From: Wenzhouxiangella limi
GTDB taxonomy: Bacteria; Pseudomonadota; Gammaproteobacteria; Xanthomonadales; Wenzhouxiangellaceae
Length of the DNA stretch: 64,000 nt
Direction: 5' to 3'
NCBI RefSeq assembly: GCF_010499265.1
Contig: NZ_JAAGSC010000039.1
Location: 171,559 to 235,558, forward strand
Both the position numbers and the translations under genes were made by a program. Of this stretch, positions 1 to 8,115 are shown one piece after another. The notes under the pieces are model-generated. The model was not told the origin of the DNA. It was given only the letters and a program-made list of their open reading frames with translations, and made no database searches. Numbering within the stretch: the first letter of the stretch is position 1; each line of letters opens with the position of its first letter.

Positions 1-65
1 CACTTTTGTCGGTGCAGGCGCGCAACACCGCGGTTCGCATGCCCAGCATCAAGATCGTCGAGTAG
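1..65 (+). CDS. C-terminal tail of a probable Mrp/ApbC-type Fe-S carrier ATPase (partial)
   Basis: An open frame runs from the left edge to a TAG at 63-65. Its last residues read ARNTAVRMPSIKIVE, which looks like the end of an Mrp/ApbC P-loop Fe-S cluster carrier. In Pseudomonas the mrp/apbC gene lies beside dcd, the next gene here, which supports the guess. Only about 20 residues are visible, so no domain or motif can be checked. It is convergent with dcd. Inference, moderate to low certainty. Confidence 0.4.
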   Translation, partial: LLSVQARNTAVRMPSIKIVE

Positions 66-70
66 GGTTT

Positions 71-637
71 CTAAGCCCGCGGCAGGGTGACGCCGCGCTG
101 ACCCATGTACTTGCCGGCGCGATCGGCGTATGAGGTTTCGCACGGCTCGTCGGATTCCAGGAACAGGAACTGGGCCACGCCCTCGTTGGCGTAAATGCGC
201 GCCGGCAGCGGCGTGGTGTTGGAAAATTCCAGGGTGACGTGGCCCTCCCACTCCGGCTCCAGCGGGGTGACGTTGACGATGATGCCGCAGCGCGCGTAGG
301 TGGATTTGCCCAGGCAGATGGTCAGCACGTTGCGCGGAATCCGGAAGTACTCGACCGTGCGCGCCAGCGCGAAAGAGTTGGGCGGGATGATGCAGGTCCC
401 GCCCTTGAAGTCGACGAAGCTGTTCTCGTCAAAGTGCTTGGGATCGACCACGGCCGAGTTGATATTGGTAAAGATCTTGAATTCGTCGGCGCAGCGGCCG
501 TCGTAGCCGTAGCTCGAGGTGCCGTAGGACACCAGCCTGCGTCCTTCGCTGGTGCGAATCTGGCCAGGCTCGAACGGTTCGATCATGCCGTGCTGCTCGG
601 CCATGGTGCGAATCCAGCGGTCGGACTTGATGCTCAC
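71..637 (-). CDS. dcd: dCTP deaminase
   Basis: Deaminates dCTP to dUTP, feeding dUMP and then dTTP synthesis in the cytosol. The protein has 188 aa, the normal length for the homotrimeric bacterial enzyme (about 190). Characteristic elements are GKSTYARCG (residues 110-118, with the serine and arginine used for substrate binding and catalysis) and the segment [13 protein letters not shown] (129-141), which carries the catalytic glutamate of the TLE motif. The start is GTG at 637, preceded at 7 bp by GGAG. It follows the DegS gene on the same strand with a 46 bp gap and is convergent with the partial upstream gene. Assignment is secure. Confidence 0.97.
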   Translation of the reverse strand: MSIKSDRWIRTMAEQHGMIEPFEPGQIRTSEGRRLVSYGTSSYGYDGRCADEFKIFTNINSAVVDPKHFDENSFVDFKGGTCIIPPNSFALARTVEYFRIPRNVLTICLGKSTYARCGIIVNVTPLEPEWEGHVTLEFSNTTPLPARIYANEGVAQFLFLESDEPCETSYADRAGKYMGQRGVTLPRA

Positions 638-683
638 GATCTGACTCCGATGGTCCAGGGGGCTCAGGGTTCATTCTAGGCGC

Positions 684-1778
684 TCAGCCCGGCAACGGCG
701 GCTGCTGGATCAGGATGACGCTGGTCGTGAAGCGCTGGTTGCCGCGAGCGACTTCGACTTCCAGTTCATGCCCGGGCGCGAGGCGGGCGATGCGCAGCAT
801 CAACTCGCGCGCCGTGGCCACCGCGCTGCCGTCCGCGCTGAGCAGGATATCGCCGCTGCGCAACCCGGACTGCCAGGCCGGCCCGCCGCGGTGGATGCGG
901 GTGATGCGCGCCCCCGGGCGGTTGCGTTGGGCCGGGTCGAAAGCGATGCTGACATCGGTCAGGTCAGCGCCCAGCCAGGCGCGACGGACCTGGCCGTACT
1001 CGATGATCTGATCGGCGATTTGATGGGCCAGGGCGGCGGGAATGGCGAATCCGATGCCCTGGGCGCCCAGGTTCTGGCTCAGCGAGGCCGAGTTGATGCC
1101 GACCACCTCGCCGGCCGGATTGACCAGCGCGCCGCCGCTGTTGCCGGCATTGATGGCGGCGTCGGTCTGGATAAAGTCTTCCAGCGTGGTCAGATTGAGC
1201 TGGTCGCGGCCGGTGGCGCTGACGATGCCCATGGTGACGGTATGGCTCAGACCGAAGGCGTTGCCGATGGCCAGCACCACGTCTCCGGCGCGCAGTCCCG
1301 TTGCGGTGGCCAGGTCTGCGGCCGGCAGATCTTCCAGGTCGATCTTCAGCACGGCCAGGTCGGTGGCCGGGTCGGCCCCGATCAGCCGCGCCTCGGCAGT
1401 GCGCCCGTCCCACAGCGCCACGACCACGTCGTCAACGCCGGAGATCACGTGCAGGGTGGTCAGGATCAGGCCGTCTTCGCTCAGGATCACCCCGGATCCC
1501 AGTCCGCGCCGGGGCCGCGTGACCATGCGGTCGCGGTACAGGCTGCGCAGCAGCGGGTCGCTGGAGGCCAGCCCGAGCGGCTCGGTGACCAGCGTGCGGG
1601 TGTAGACGCTGACCACGCTGGGCGCGGTGCGATTGACCGCCTCGGCGTACGAACTCGTGCCGCTGGGCGGGCTGTTGTGCAGCGCCGGCAGCCATTCCGG
1701 CCGGAGCCACACCGCCACAAAGGCCACGGCCAGACCGAGGACAACGAACTGCAGGGTAAAGAGGATGAGTTTCGGCAA
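684..1778 (-). CDS. degS: DegS-type trypsin-like periplasmic serine protease with PDZ domain
   Basis: Inner-membrane-anchored HtrA/Do-family protease. DegS proteins sense misfolded porins through the PDZ domain and cut RseA to release sigmaE. Using a TTG start at 1778 the product has 364 aa, close to the usual 355: an N-terminal membrane anchor (about 4-25), catalytic triad His110, Asp140 and Ser214 (in GNSGG), and one C-terminal PDZ domain (about 255-355). One PDZ domain plus an uncleaved anchor favours DegS over DegP or DegQ. The next upstream start is ATG 1934, which would give 416 aa and run across the petA promoter. A still longer open frame continues antisense into petA and is a shadow. 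Start codon uncertain; family certain. Confidence 0.85.
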   Translation of the reverse strand: MPKLILFTLQFVVLGLAVAFVAVWLRPEWLPALHNSPPSGTSSYAEAVNRTAPSVVSVYTRTLVTEPLGLASSDPLLRSLYRDRMVTRPRRGLGSGVILSEDGLILTTLHVISGVDDVVVALWDGRTAEARLIGADPATDLAVLKIDLEDLPAADLATATGLRAGDVVLAIGNAFGLSHTVTMGIVSATGRDQLNLTTLEDFIQTDAAINAGNSGGALVNPAGEVVGINSASLSQNLGAQGIGFAIPAALAHQIADQIIEYGQVRRAWLGADLTDVSIAFDPAQRNRPGARITRIHRGGPAWQSGLRSGDILLSADGSAVATARELMLRIARLAPGHELEVEVARGNQRFTTSVILIQQPPLPG

Positions 1779-1861
1779 GGCGGATTCGCGGGTTTCGGGC
1801 GCTGCCGGATCGGCGAAAGCTCCGACGCGTGAGAGCCCCTGTTGTCGGGCGGCCAGTATAA

Positions 1862-1891
1862 TTGCTGTCTGTCTTAATTTTTCGCTAAAAT
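1862..1891 (+). promoter_or_regulatory. candidate sigma70 promoter for petABC
   Basis: TTGCTG (1862-1867) and TAAAAT (1886-1891) are spaced by 18 bp, about 80 bp upstream of the petA ATG. The -10 lies inside a short perfect palindrome, CGCTA-aaa-TAGCG (1883-1895). A separate TATAAT at 1857-1862 has no matching -35 at normal spacing. The 195 bp region 1779-1973 separates degS and petA and holds no other gene. Confidence 0.5.
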
Positions 1892-1973
1892 AGCGGATTG
1901 CCCGCAGCGCCGTCGCGTCACTCTGGATCGGCATTTGTGGCGGGCCCCAACCTTTCCAGACCGGGAGTGATTC

Positions 1974-2600
1974 ATGTCGGAAACCGAACCACTTGCCTCC
2001 GTCCAGCCGTCGGCGGATGACCCTTCCCGCCGGCGCCTGCTGCTGGCCTCTACCGGCGTGGTCGGTGCGGTCGGTGTCGGGGCGGCGGCCTGGCCGTTCC
2101 TGGCCTCGCTTCGCCCCAGCGAAAAGGCGAAGGTCATCGGCGCACCGGTCGAGGTGTTTATCGGCAACCTCGAACCCGGACAGCTGGCGCGCGTGCAGTG
2201 GCGCGGCTCGACGATCGGCATCATGCGCCGCACCGAGCGCATGCTGGCTGATCTGGACAAGCTCGATGATCGTCTGCGTGATCCGGAGTCGAGCAATCTC
2301 GATCAGCAGCCCGAGTACGCGCGCAACCAGCATCGCTCGATCCGGCCGGAAATCCTGGTGCTCAACGTTCACTGCACTCACCTGGGCTGCATACCCCAGG
2401 CCATTCCCGAAGTCGGCGCGCAGCCGTTCGACGCCAACTGGCTGGGCGGGTTCTTCTGCCCGTGCCACCGTTCGACCTTCGATCTGGCCGGACGCGTTTA
2501 TGCCGGTGTGCCGGCGTCCAGCAACCTGCTGGTGCCGCCTTACAGTTTCATTGACGATGAAAACGTCATTATTGGCGTGGATCCGGAAGGAGCAGCGTAA
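1974..2600 (+). CDS. petA: ubiquinol-cytochrome c reductase Rieske iron-sulfur subunit
   Basis: Carries the high-potential 2Fe-2S cluster that takes electrons from ubiquinol in the cytochrome bc1 complex, on the periplasmic face. The 208 aa protein has a twin-arginine signal/anchor (RRRLLLAST from residue 19, followed by a hydrophobic helix), as expected for Tat-exported Rieske proteins. Cluster ligands are in CTHLGC (Cys134, His136, with disulfide Cys139) and CPCHRSTFD (Cys162, His165, with disulfide Cys164). It is the first gene of petABC; petB follows after 2 bp. Confidence 0.97.
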   Translation: MSETEPLASVQPSADDPSRRRLLLASTGVVGAVGVGAAAWPFLASLRPSEKAKVIGAPVEVFIGNLEPGQLARVQWRGSTIGIMRRTERMLADLDKLDDRLRDPESSNLDQQPEYARNQHRSIRPEILVLNVHCTHLGCIPQAIPEVGAQPFDANWLGGFFCPCHRSTFDLAGRVYAGVPASSNLLVPPYSFIDDENVIIGVDPEGAA

Positions 2601-2602
2601 TC

Positions 2603-3841
2603 ATGTCGAAAGCAGCAGGCCCGATTTCCCGCGGAGTGGACGCCGTTGACGACTGGGTCAACCAGCGCGCCTCGGTCAAGTCGTTCTACCGCCAGCACCT
2701 GAGCGAATACTGGGCGCCGAAGAACTTCAACCTGTGGTACTTCTTCGGTTCGCTGTCGCTGCTGGTGCTGGTCAATCAGCTACTGACCGGGATTTTCCTG
2801 ACCATGCACTACAAGCCCGACGCCGAGCACGCCTTCGCGTCGGTCGAATACATCATGCGCGACGTGGAGTGGGGCTGGCTGATCCGCTACATGCACTCGA
2901 CCGGGGCGTCGCTGTTTTTTGCCGTGGTCTACCTGCACATGTTCCGGGCGCTGATGTACGGCTCTTATAAAAAGCCGCGCGAACTGGTCTGGATTCTTGG
3001 CGTGGCGATCTTTCTGATCCTGATGGCGGAATCCTTCATGGGTTACGTGCTGCCCTGGGGCCAGATGTCGTACTGGGGCGCGCAGGTCATCATCTCGCTG
3101 TTCGGCGCCGTGCCTTACGTGGGCGAGGGGCTGGTGGAGTGGATTCGGGGCGACTATTTTGTCGCTGACGCGACCCTGAACCGCTTTTTCGCCCTGCACG
3201 TGGTGGCCTTGCCGATGGTGCTGGTGCTGCTGGTCGTGCTGCATCTGGCGGCCCTGCACGAGGTCGGCTCGAACAACCCTGACGGGGTGGACATCAAGGC
3301 GAAAAAAGACGCCAAGGGTCGTCCGCTGGACGCGGTTCCGTTCCATCCCTACTACACCGTCAAGGACATCTTTGGCGCCGGCGTATTTCTGATGATCGCC
3401 GCGTTCATCGTGTTTTTCTGGCCGGAAGGGGGCGGCAAGTTCCTCAAGCCCGACAACTTCGTCATGGCCAACCCGCTGGTGACCCCGGATCACATACCGC
3501 CGGTGTGGTATTTCACGCCGTTCTACGCCATTTTGCAGGCGATACCGGACAAGCTGCTGGGCGTGATCACGATGGGGGTTGCGGTGCTGATCCTGTTCTT
3601 CGTGCCGTGGCTGGATCGCAGTCCGGTGCGCTCCCTGCGCTACCGCAGCTGGGTTTCCAGAGTCGCGCTGGGGATCTTTGTCGTGGCCTTCGTGCGACTC
3701 GGCATGCTCGGACTTTCGCAGGACTCGAGCACGTTCGAACTGCGACTGTGGACCTTTGTCTACTTCGCCTTTTTCATCCTGATGCCGGTATGGACGAGCT
3801 TCGAGAAAACCAAACCCGTACCGGAGCGCGTGACCTCATGA
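2603..3841 (+). CDS. petB: cytochrome b subunit of the bc1 complex
   Basis: Integral membrane diheme cytochrome b holding the quinol oxidation and quinone reduction sites. The 412 aa length and about eight hydrophobic helices match the long, unsplit proteobacterial form. Heme-ligand histidine pairs are visible in helix B (MHSTGASLFFAVVYLHMF) and helix D (FFALHVVALP and VVLHLAALH). The ATG at 2603 follows petA with almost no gap, and the stop overlaps the petC start as ATGA at 3838-3841, indicating translational coupling. Confidence 0.97.
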   Translation: MSKAAGPISRGVDAVDDWVNQRASVKSFYRQHLSEYWAPKNFNLWYFFGSLSLLVLVNQLLTGIFLTMHYKPDAEHAFASVEYIMRDVEWGWLIRYMHSTGASLFFAVVYLHMFRALMYGSYKKPRELVWILGVAIFLILMAESFMGYVLPWGQMSYWGAQVIISLFGAVPYVGEGLVEWIRGDYFVADATLNRFFALHVVALPMVLVLLVVLHLAALHEVGSNNPDGVDIKAKKDAKGRPLDAVPFHPYYTVKDIFGAGVFLMIAAFIVFFWPEGGGKFLKPDNFVMANPLVTPDHIPPVWYFTPFYAILQAIPDKLLGVITMGVAVLILFFVPWLDRSPVRSLRYRSWVSRVALGIFVVAFVRLGMLGLSQDSSTFELRLWTFVYFAFFILMPVWTSFEKTKPVPERVTS

Positions 3842-4578
3842 GTGGATTGATCCGCACCCTCGCCGCTGCTGCCCTGCTGGTGGCCACCGGGCCCTCGCTG
3901 GCCGCCGGTGGCGGCGACCTGGACAGCGCCGGGACCAACGTGTTCGACCGCGCCTCGCTGCAGCGGGGCGCGGCCCTTTTCGTCAACTATTGCATGGGCT
4001 GTCACTCGCTCCAGTACCAGCGCTACCAGCGCCTGGCCGAGGACCTGGATCTGAGCGAGGCAATGGTCGACGAGTTTCTCGTCAAGGGCAACAGCGAACT
4101 GACCGACTACATGAAGTCGTCGATGCCTTACGAGGAGTCGGCCGACTGGTTCGGCAAGGCGCCGCCCGACCTGAGCCTCACGGCGCGGTCGCGCGGACCC
4201 GACTGGATCTATACCTTCCTGCGCAGCTATTACCTGACCGATACCGGCTGGAACAACACCGTGCTGGAAAACCCCGCCATGCCGCACGTGCTGTGGGACC
4301 TGCAGGGTACCCAGCGCGCCCTGACCGAGACGGTGACCGACGAGGACGGCAACAGCCGCACGCGCATTACCTCGCTGGAGCTGGATTCCGGCGGCAGGCT
4401 GTCGCCGGCCGAGTATGATCGTACCGTGCGCGACATAACCGCCTTCATGGAGTACGTGGCCGAGCCGGCCATTCTCAAGCGCGAGCGTATCGGCGTTTGG
4501 GTGCTGCTGTTTCTTGCGGTGTTTACCTTCCTGGCCTACCTGTTGTACGTTGAGTACTGGAAGGATGTGAAGAAGTGA
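3838..4578 (+). CDS. petC: cytochrome c1 subunit of the bc1 complex
   Basis: Membrane-anchored c-type cytochrome that passes electrons from the Rieske protein to soluble cytochrome c. The 246 aa product starts at the ATG overlapping the petB stop; the frame is open further upstream but that part is antisense-like petB shadow. It has a cleavable signal peptide (about 1-23, ending SLAAG), the covalent heme motif CMGCH at 52-56, a downstream NPAMPHVLW segment likely holding the methionine ligand, and a C-terminal membrane anchor ending EYWKDVKK. Third gene of the operon. Confidence 0.96.
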   Translation: MSGLIRTLAAAALLVATGPSLAAGGGDLDSAGTNVFDRASLQRGAALFVNYCMGCHSLQYQRYQRLAEDLDLSEAMVDEFLVKGNSELTDYMKSSMPYEESADWFGKAPPDLSLTARSRGPDWIYTFLRSYYLTDTGWNNTVLENPAMPHVLWDLQGTQRALTETVTDEDGNSRTRITSLELDSGGRLSPAEYDRTVRDITAFMEYVAEPAILKRERIGVWVLLFLAVFTFLAYLLYVEYWKDVKK

Positions 4579-4630
4579 ACCCGGCGCGGCCTGCCCGGGT
4601 TCGGAATCAGCCGACAGGAGAACGCTGCCC

Positions 4631-5245
4631 ATGATGGCCCTGTACTCGTCCGAGAATTGCCTCGACTGCCACCGGGTGCGCTTTATCCTGGCGGAGAAGG
4701 GCATCAACGTAGAAATCATCCACGTCGAGCAGGATCGAGCCGCCACGGCGGATCTCGCCGAGCTCAATCCCTACAGCGAAACGCCAACGCTGGTCGATCG
4801 CGACATGGTGCTCTACGGTACCTGGGTGGTCGCCGAATACCTTGACGAGCGCTATCCGCACCCGCCGCTAATGCCCATTGACCCGGTGTCGCGGTCGCGG
4901 CTGCGCCTGGCCATGTACCGGGTCCATCGGGACTGGGTCCAGGCCGGCGAGACCCTGGAAAAATCGAGCGGCGAGAAGAAGATCGCCGCCACTCGCAAGG
5001 CCTTGCGCGACGACCTGATCGCCTCCGACCAGTTGTTCGGCCTGACCCCCTTCCTGCTCCACGACGAGCTTTCCCTGGCCGACTGTGCGCTGGTTCCGCT
5101 CCTGTGGCGCTTGCCGGCTTATGACATCGACCTGACGCCAAAGCAGATTCCCAACCTGACGAAGTACATGGACCGGATGTTCGGGCGCGATTCCTTTCAG
5201 CGCAGCCTGACCGAAGTCGAGCGTGCCCTGCGCGAGGGCGACTGA
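4631..5245 (+). CDS. sspA: stringent starvation protein A (GST-fold RNA polymerase-associated regulator)
   Basis: SspA binds RNA polymerase and adjusts transcription under starvation and acid stress; it has a glutathione S-transferase fold but no GST activity in known members. The 204 aa protein has an N-terminal thioredoxin-like half (YSSENCLDCHRVRF, then NPYSETPTLVDRD and the YGTWVVAEYLDERYPHPPL segment typical of SspA) and a helical C-terminal half. AGGAG lies about 10 bp before ATG 4631; ATG 4634 is an alternative. It stands 52 bp after petC and 4 bp before sspB; petABC-sspAB is a recurrent proteobacterial order. Confidence 0.93.
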   Translation: MMALYSSENCLDCHRVRFILAEKGINVEIIHVEQDRAATADLAELNPYSETPTLVDRDMVLYGTWVVAEYLDERYPHPPLMPIDPVSRSRLRLAMYRVHRDWVQAGETLEKSSGEKKIAATRKALRDDLIASDQLFGLTPFLLHDELSLADCALVPLLWRLPAYDIDLTPKQIPNLTKYMDRMFGRDSFQRSLTEVERALREGD

Positions 5246-5249
5246 GGCC

Positions 5250-5657
5250 ATGCTCTCCAGCCGTCCCTACCTGCTGCGCGCGGTCCACGAATGGATCGTC
5301 GATTCCGGCCTGACCCCCCACCTGATCGCCGACGCCGAGCACCCGGAACTCGACGTGCCGAACTCCGCCCGCCAGGACGGCCGCGTGGTGCTCAACGTCA
5401 GCCCCAGCGCCGTGCGCGATCTGCTTATCGACGGTGAATTGGTCACTTTTGTTGCCCGTTTCGGCGGCGTTTCGCGGGCCGTGACCGTGCCCATGGCCGC
5501 CGTGCAGGCAATTTATGCCCGCGAAAACGGCCGCGGCATGATGTTTCCTGACGAGGAGGAAGGCGAGGCCTCCGAAGCCGACCAGGAAGAGGCCCCGATC
5601 GACGAGGAAGAAGCGCGCAAACGCCGCCCCGGGCCGAACCTGCGCGTGGTCAAGTAA
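5250..5657 (+). CDS. sspB: ClpXP protease specificity-enhancing factor SspB
   Basis: Adaptor that delivers ssrA-tagged and other substrates to the ClpXP protease. The 135 aa protein begins MLSSRPYLLRAVHEWI at ATG 5250, just after sspA. It has the Sm-like substrate-binding core (GRVVLNVSPSAVRDL and FGGVSRAVTVPMAAVQAIYARENG), an acidic flexible linker (about 97-122) and the conserved C-terminal ClpX-docking tail ending LRVVK. All expected parts are present. Confidence 0.96.
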   Translation: MLSSRPYLLRAVHEWIVDSGLTPHLIADAEHPELDVPNSARQDGRVVLNVSPSAVRDLLIDGELVTFVARFGGVSRAVTVPMAAVQAIYARENGRGMMFPDEEEGEASEADQEEAPIDEEEARKRRPGPNLRVVK

Positions 5658-5669
5658 GCCGAAGCAGCG

Positions 5670-6005
5670 CTACTCGATCAGGCGGCTGCCGTCGGCCAGT
5701 TCGGCCGAAATCCGGACTGCTTTACCCCCTTCGAGAATCACTTCGCCGGACTGGCGCTGACCGCCGTCGGGGCTGAAATCGAACCGATAGCGCCGTCGCC
5801 AGCACAGCCGGTCATTGCGGCGCGCCGGCCACATTGCCGATAAGGCGACCGTCTGGTCCAGCAACTGCCATTGCTGACGTTGGCAGAAGCGGCCGGCGGC
5901 GTCGCGGGCAAGGTCGCGGGCGCGCACCGCCGTCATCCACCACAGGCATAAAGCCGCCAGCGTCAAAATGGCGGCGAAGGGTGTCTCCAGGCCGCTGTTG
6001 CCCAC
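5670..6005 (-). CDS. DUF3301 family small membrane-anchored protein
   Basis: Function unknown. The likely product of 111 aa starts at GTG 6005, 22 bp after the Smr-domain gene; there is no ATG at a sensible place. It has one N-terminal hydrophobic segment (about 7-23) followed by RARDLARDAAGRFC and a soluble domain with QLLDQTVAL and YRFDFSPDG, the pattern of the DUF3301 family. The start is uncertain because no strong ribosome-binding site is visible. Probably cotranscribed with the upstream Smr gene. Confidence 0.7.
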   Translation of the reverse strand: MGNSGLETPFAAILTLAALCLWWMTAVRARDLARDAAGRFCQRQQWQLLDQTVALSAMWPARRNDRLCWRRRYRFDFSPDGGQRQSGEVILEGGKAVRISAELADGSRLIE

Positions 6006-6027
6006 TATGGGTGCACCGGTGGGCTTT

Positions 6028-6555
6028 TCAGTGATCCAGAAGAATGTAGACCGCGCCGGTGCCGCCGTCTTTGGGCGGCGCGGATGCGAACGCGCAAACG
6101 GCCGAGTGGCGGGCCAGCAGGCCGGCGGCAAGGCGCTTAAGCTGCGGTCCGTCGGGGCCAGAGCGCAGCCCCTTGCCGTGGATGATCTTGACGCAGCTCA
6201 GGCCTGAACGCCGGGCGTGATCCAGGAAAAGGCGCATCGACTGCGAGGCGGCCGCGACGTTCATCTGGTGCAGGTCGAGCTCGTCCTGGACCCGCCAGTG
6301 ACCGCGCCGCAGGCGGGTCAGCAGGCGCCGCTGGAGCCCGGGACGCAGGTAGCTGATCTCCTCGCCGGTCTCGACCTGGCTGAAGTCCACCGGCGCGGTG
6401 GCCAGTTCATCGATCACGGCGAGTTCATCGCGCCGGCGCTGGGCGGGCACGGGCCGGGGCGCGTCCGGTCGGCTCCGGTCGCGCTCGCTGCGAACTCTTC
6501 GGACGCTGCCGATCTCGGCCCGGAACAGCTCGCGTTCGTCGTCGGCAATGGTCAT
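6028..6555 (-). CDS. Smr-domain putative endonuclease (SmrA/SmrB-like)
   Basis: Small MutS-related (Smr) domain protein of 175 aa. Smr domains are nucleases; E. coli SmrB cleaves mRNA at collided ribosomes. The charged N-terminal region (1-75) is followed by the Smr domain with [10 protein letters not shown] (91-100, the LDxH motif) and the HGKG motif (126-129). I start it at ATG 6555 ([11 protein letters not shown]), which gives the usual length; ATG 6597 would add 14 residues. It diverges from surE with 75 bp between starts. Confidence 0.88.
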   Translation of the reverse strand: MTIADDERELFRAEIGSVRRVRSERDRSRPDAPRPVPAQRRRDELAVIDELATAPVDFSQVETGEEISYLRPGLQRRLLTRLRRGHWRVQDELDLHQMNVAAASQSMRLFLDHARRSGLSCVKIIHGKGLRSGPDGPQLKRLAAGLLARHSAVCAFASAPPKDGGTGAVYILLDH

Positions 6556-6574
6556 CAAAGCGGCTCCTGCGATG

Positions 6575-6603
6575 CTGTCGATCAAGCCCGATTCCATTAT
6601 AGT
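6575..6603. promoter_or_regulatory. overlapping divergent promoter elements, smr and surE
   Basis: Within the 75 bp divergent gap the plus strand reads TATAGT at 6598-6603 with a weak CTGTCG 17 bp upstream (6575-6580), pointing to surE. The same bases on the minus strand give a perfect TATAAT (complement of 6596-6601), pointing to the Smr gene, with no clear -35. The two -10 hexamers share four base pairs, so the two promoters would exclude each other. Pattern-based only. Confidence 0.4.
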
Positions 6604-6630
6604 TGTCGGTTTGGGACAGCTGATTCAAGC

Positions 6631-7425
6631 ATGCATATTCTCATCTCCAATGACGACGGGCTGTATGCGCCCGGCATTCGCCTGTTGTCGGGGCGTCTCG
6701 GCGAACTGTGCGACCGGGTGACCGTGGTCGCGCCCGATCGCGACCGCTCCGGCGCGAGCAATTCGCTGACCCTGGATCAGCCGATCCGGGTCGAGCACCA
6801 GGACGACGGACGCTACAAGATCTACGGCACGCCCACCGACTGCGTCCACCTGGCCATTACCGGCCTGCTGGAAACCGAGCCCGACATGGTCGTGTCCGGC
6901 ATCAACGCCGGCGCCAACCTGGGCGATGACGTGCTGTACTCGGGAACGGTGGCCGCCGCGATGGAAGGGCGTTTTTTGGGGCTGCCGGCCATGGCCGTCT
7001 CCCTGGTCTACGTGCCCGACGGTCCGCATCACTACAAGACCGCGGCGGAGGCGGCTGCCATCCTGATGCAGCGCCTGCTGTCCGAGCCCCTCCCGGCCGA
7101 CACCATCCTCAACGTCAACGTCCCGGACCTGCCCTGGGAGGAAATCCGCGGCTTCGAGACCACGCGGCTGGGGCATCGGCATTGTTCCGGCGATGTCATC
7201 CCGATCGAGGATCCCAGGGGGCGCCCGTTCTTCTGGGTCGGCCCGCCGGGCAGCGAGGAGGACAATGGCCCCGGTACCGACTTCCACGCCGTGCGCAACG
7301 GCTACGTGTCGGTGACCCCGATCCACGTCGATTTGACCCGCTACCAGGCGCTGGAGCAGGTCAGCAACTGGATCGAGAGCCTTAATCGCAGCAATCTGGC
7401 CGAGCCGGATCGGACGGGAACCTGA
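6631..7425 (+). CDS. surE: 5'/3'-nucleotidase SurE
   Basis: Metal-dependent nucleotidase/exopolyphosphatase of stationary-phase survival clusters. The 264 aa product starts at ATG 6631 ([10 protein letters not shown]), placing the metal-binding NDDG motif at residues 7-10. The second motif [11 protein letters not shown] (about 38-48) and [20 protein letters not shown], whose asparagine completes the metal site, are intact. The frame is open further upstream, but that part is antisense to the Smr gene. pcm follows after 21 bp, the classical surE-pcm order. Confidence 0.96.
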   Translation: MHILISNDDGLYAPGIRLLSGRLGELCDRVTVVAPDRDRSGASNSLTLDQPIRVEHQDDGRYKIYGTPTDCVHLAITGLLETEPDMVVSGINAGANLGDDVLYSGTVAAAMEGRFLGLPAMAVSLVYVPDGPHHYKTAAEAAAILMQRLLSEPLPADTILNVNVPDLPWEEIRGFETTRLGHRHCSGDVIPIEDPRGRPFFWVGPPGSEEDNGPGTDFHAVRNGYVSVTPIHVDLTRYQALEQVSNWIESLNRSNLAEPDRTGT

Positions 7426-7446
7426 CCCTTGGCGGCGGGCGCGCAC

Positions 7447-8088
7447 ATGGGGATCGGGATGACGTCGGCCGCCACCCGCCAGCGTCTGGTCCGGCGCCTG
7501 GCCGACGAGGGCATCCGCGACCCGCGCGTCCTGGCCGCCATTGGCGAAGTGCCGCGCCACCGTTTCGTCGACGAGGCCTTGTCATCGCGGGCCTACGAAG
7601 ACTCTGCGCTGCCGATCGGCAGGGGGCAGACCATTTCCCAGCCCTTTGTGGTGGCCCTGATGACCGAGGCCGTCCTCAGCGCGGTCCGTCCGTCGCGGGT
7701 GCTGGAGATCGGCACCGGTTCGGGCTATCAGGCGGCCGTGCTGGCGCAGGTGGCAGACCGGGTCTTTACCACCGAGCGCATCGGTGAGCTGCTCCGAACC
7801 GCGCGCCAGCGGTTCCACGAACTGGGCCTGCACAATATCCTGACCCGTCATGTTGACGGCCTTGCCGGCTGGCCGGGGCAGGCGCCGTTCGACGCCATCG
7901 TGGTCACCGCCGGGGGCGAAATACCGTCTGCTTTGTTTGCTCAGCTGGCCGATGGCGGAGTGCTGGTCGGTCCGGAACAGCACGGCGCCCATCAGGAACT
8001 GATCCGCGTGACCCGGTCCGGCGACGACTTCGAGCGCGAACAGCTGGGCGCAGTGACTTTCGTGCCGCTGCGGCAGGGGTTGGAATGA
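7447..8088 (+). CDS. pcm: protein-L-isoaspartate O-methyltransferase
   Basis: Uses S-adenosylmethionine to methylate L-isoaspartyl residues and start repair of aged proteins. The 213 aa enzyme has PIGRGQTISQPFVVALMTE (the conserved isoaspartate-binding segment), the SAM-binding motif VLEIGTGSGYQAAVLAQ, and FDAIVVTAGGEIP. The start could be ATG 7447 (MGIGMTS) or ATG 7459 (MTSAATRQR); relatives often carry the longer GIGMTS form, so I give 7447. A TTG at 7429 is less likely. Lies between surE and nlpD. Confidence 0.94.
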   Translation: MGIGMTSAATRQRLVRRLADEGIRDPRVLAAIGEVPRHRFVDEALSSRAYEDSALPIGRGQTISQPFVVALMTEAVLSAVRPSRVLEIGTGSGYQAAVLAQVADRVFTTERIGELLRTARQRFHELGLHNILTRHVDGLAGWPGQAPFDAIVVTAGGEIPSALFAQLADGGVLVGPEQHGAHQELIRVTRSGDDFEREQLGAVTFVPLRQGLE

Positions 8089-8115
8089 ACGCCGCCGCTT
8101 TTCCGGGGTGATGCG

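Noticed and set aside
1857-1862. Perfect TATAAT on the plus strand upstream of petA
   Set aside because: No -35-like sequence at 16-18 bp; the TTGTCG upstream is only 9 bp away. The TTGCTG/TAAAAT pair further on is a better promoter.
1779-2468. In-frame extension of the DegS gene to a 594 aa protein antisense to petA
   Set aside because: The extra N-terminal residues are antisense to the well-supported Rieske gene, carry no conserved pattern and would bury the membrane anchor internally.
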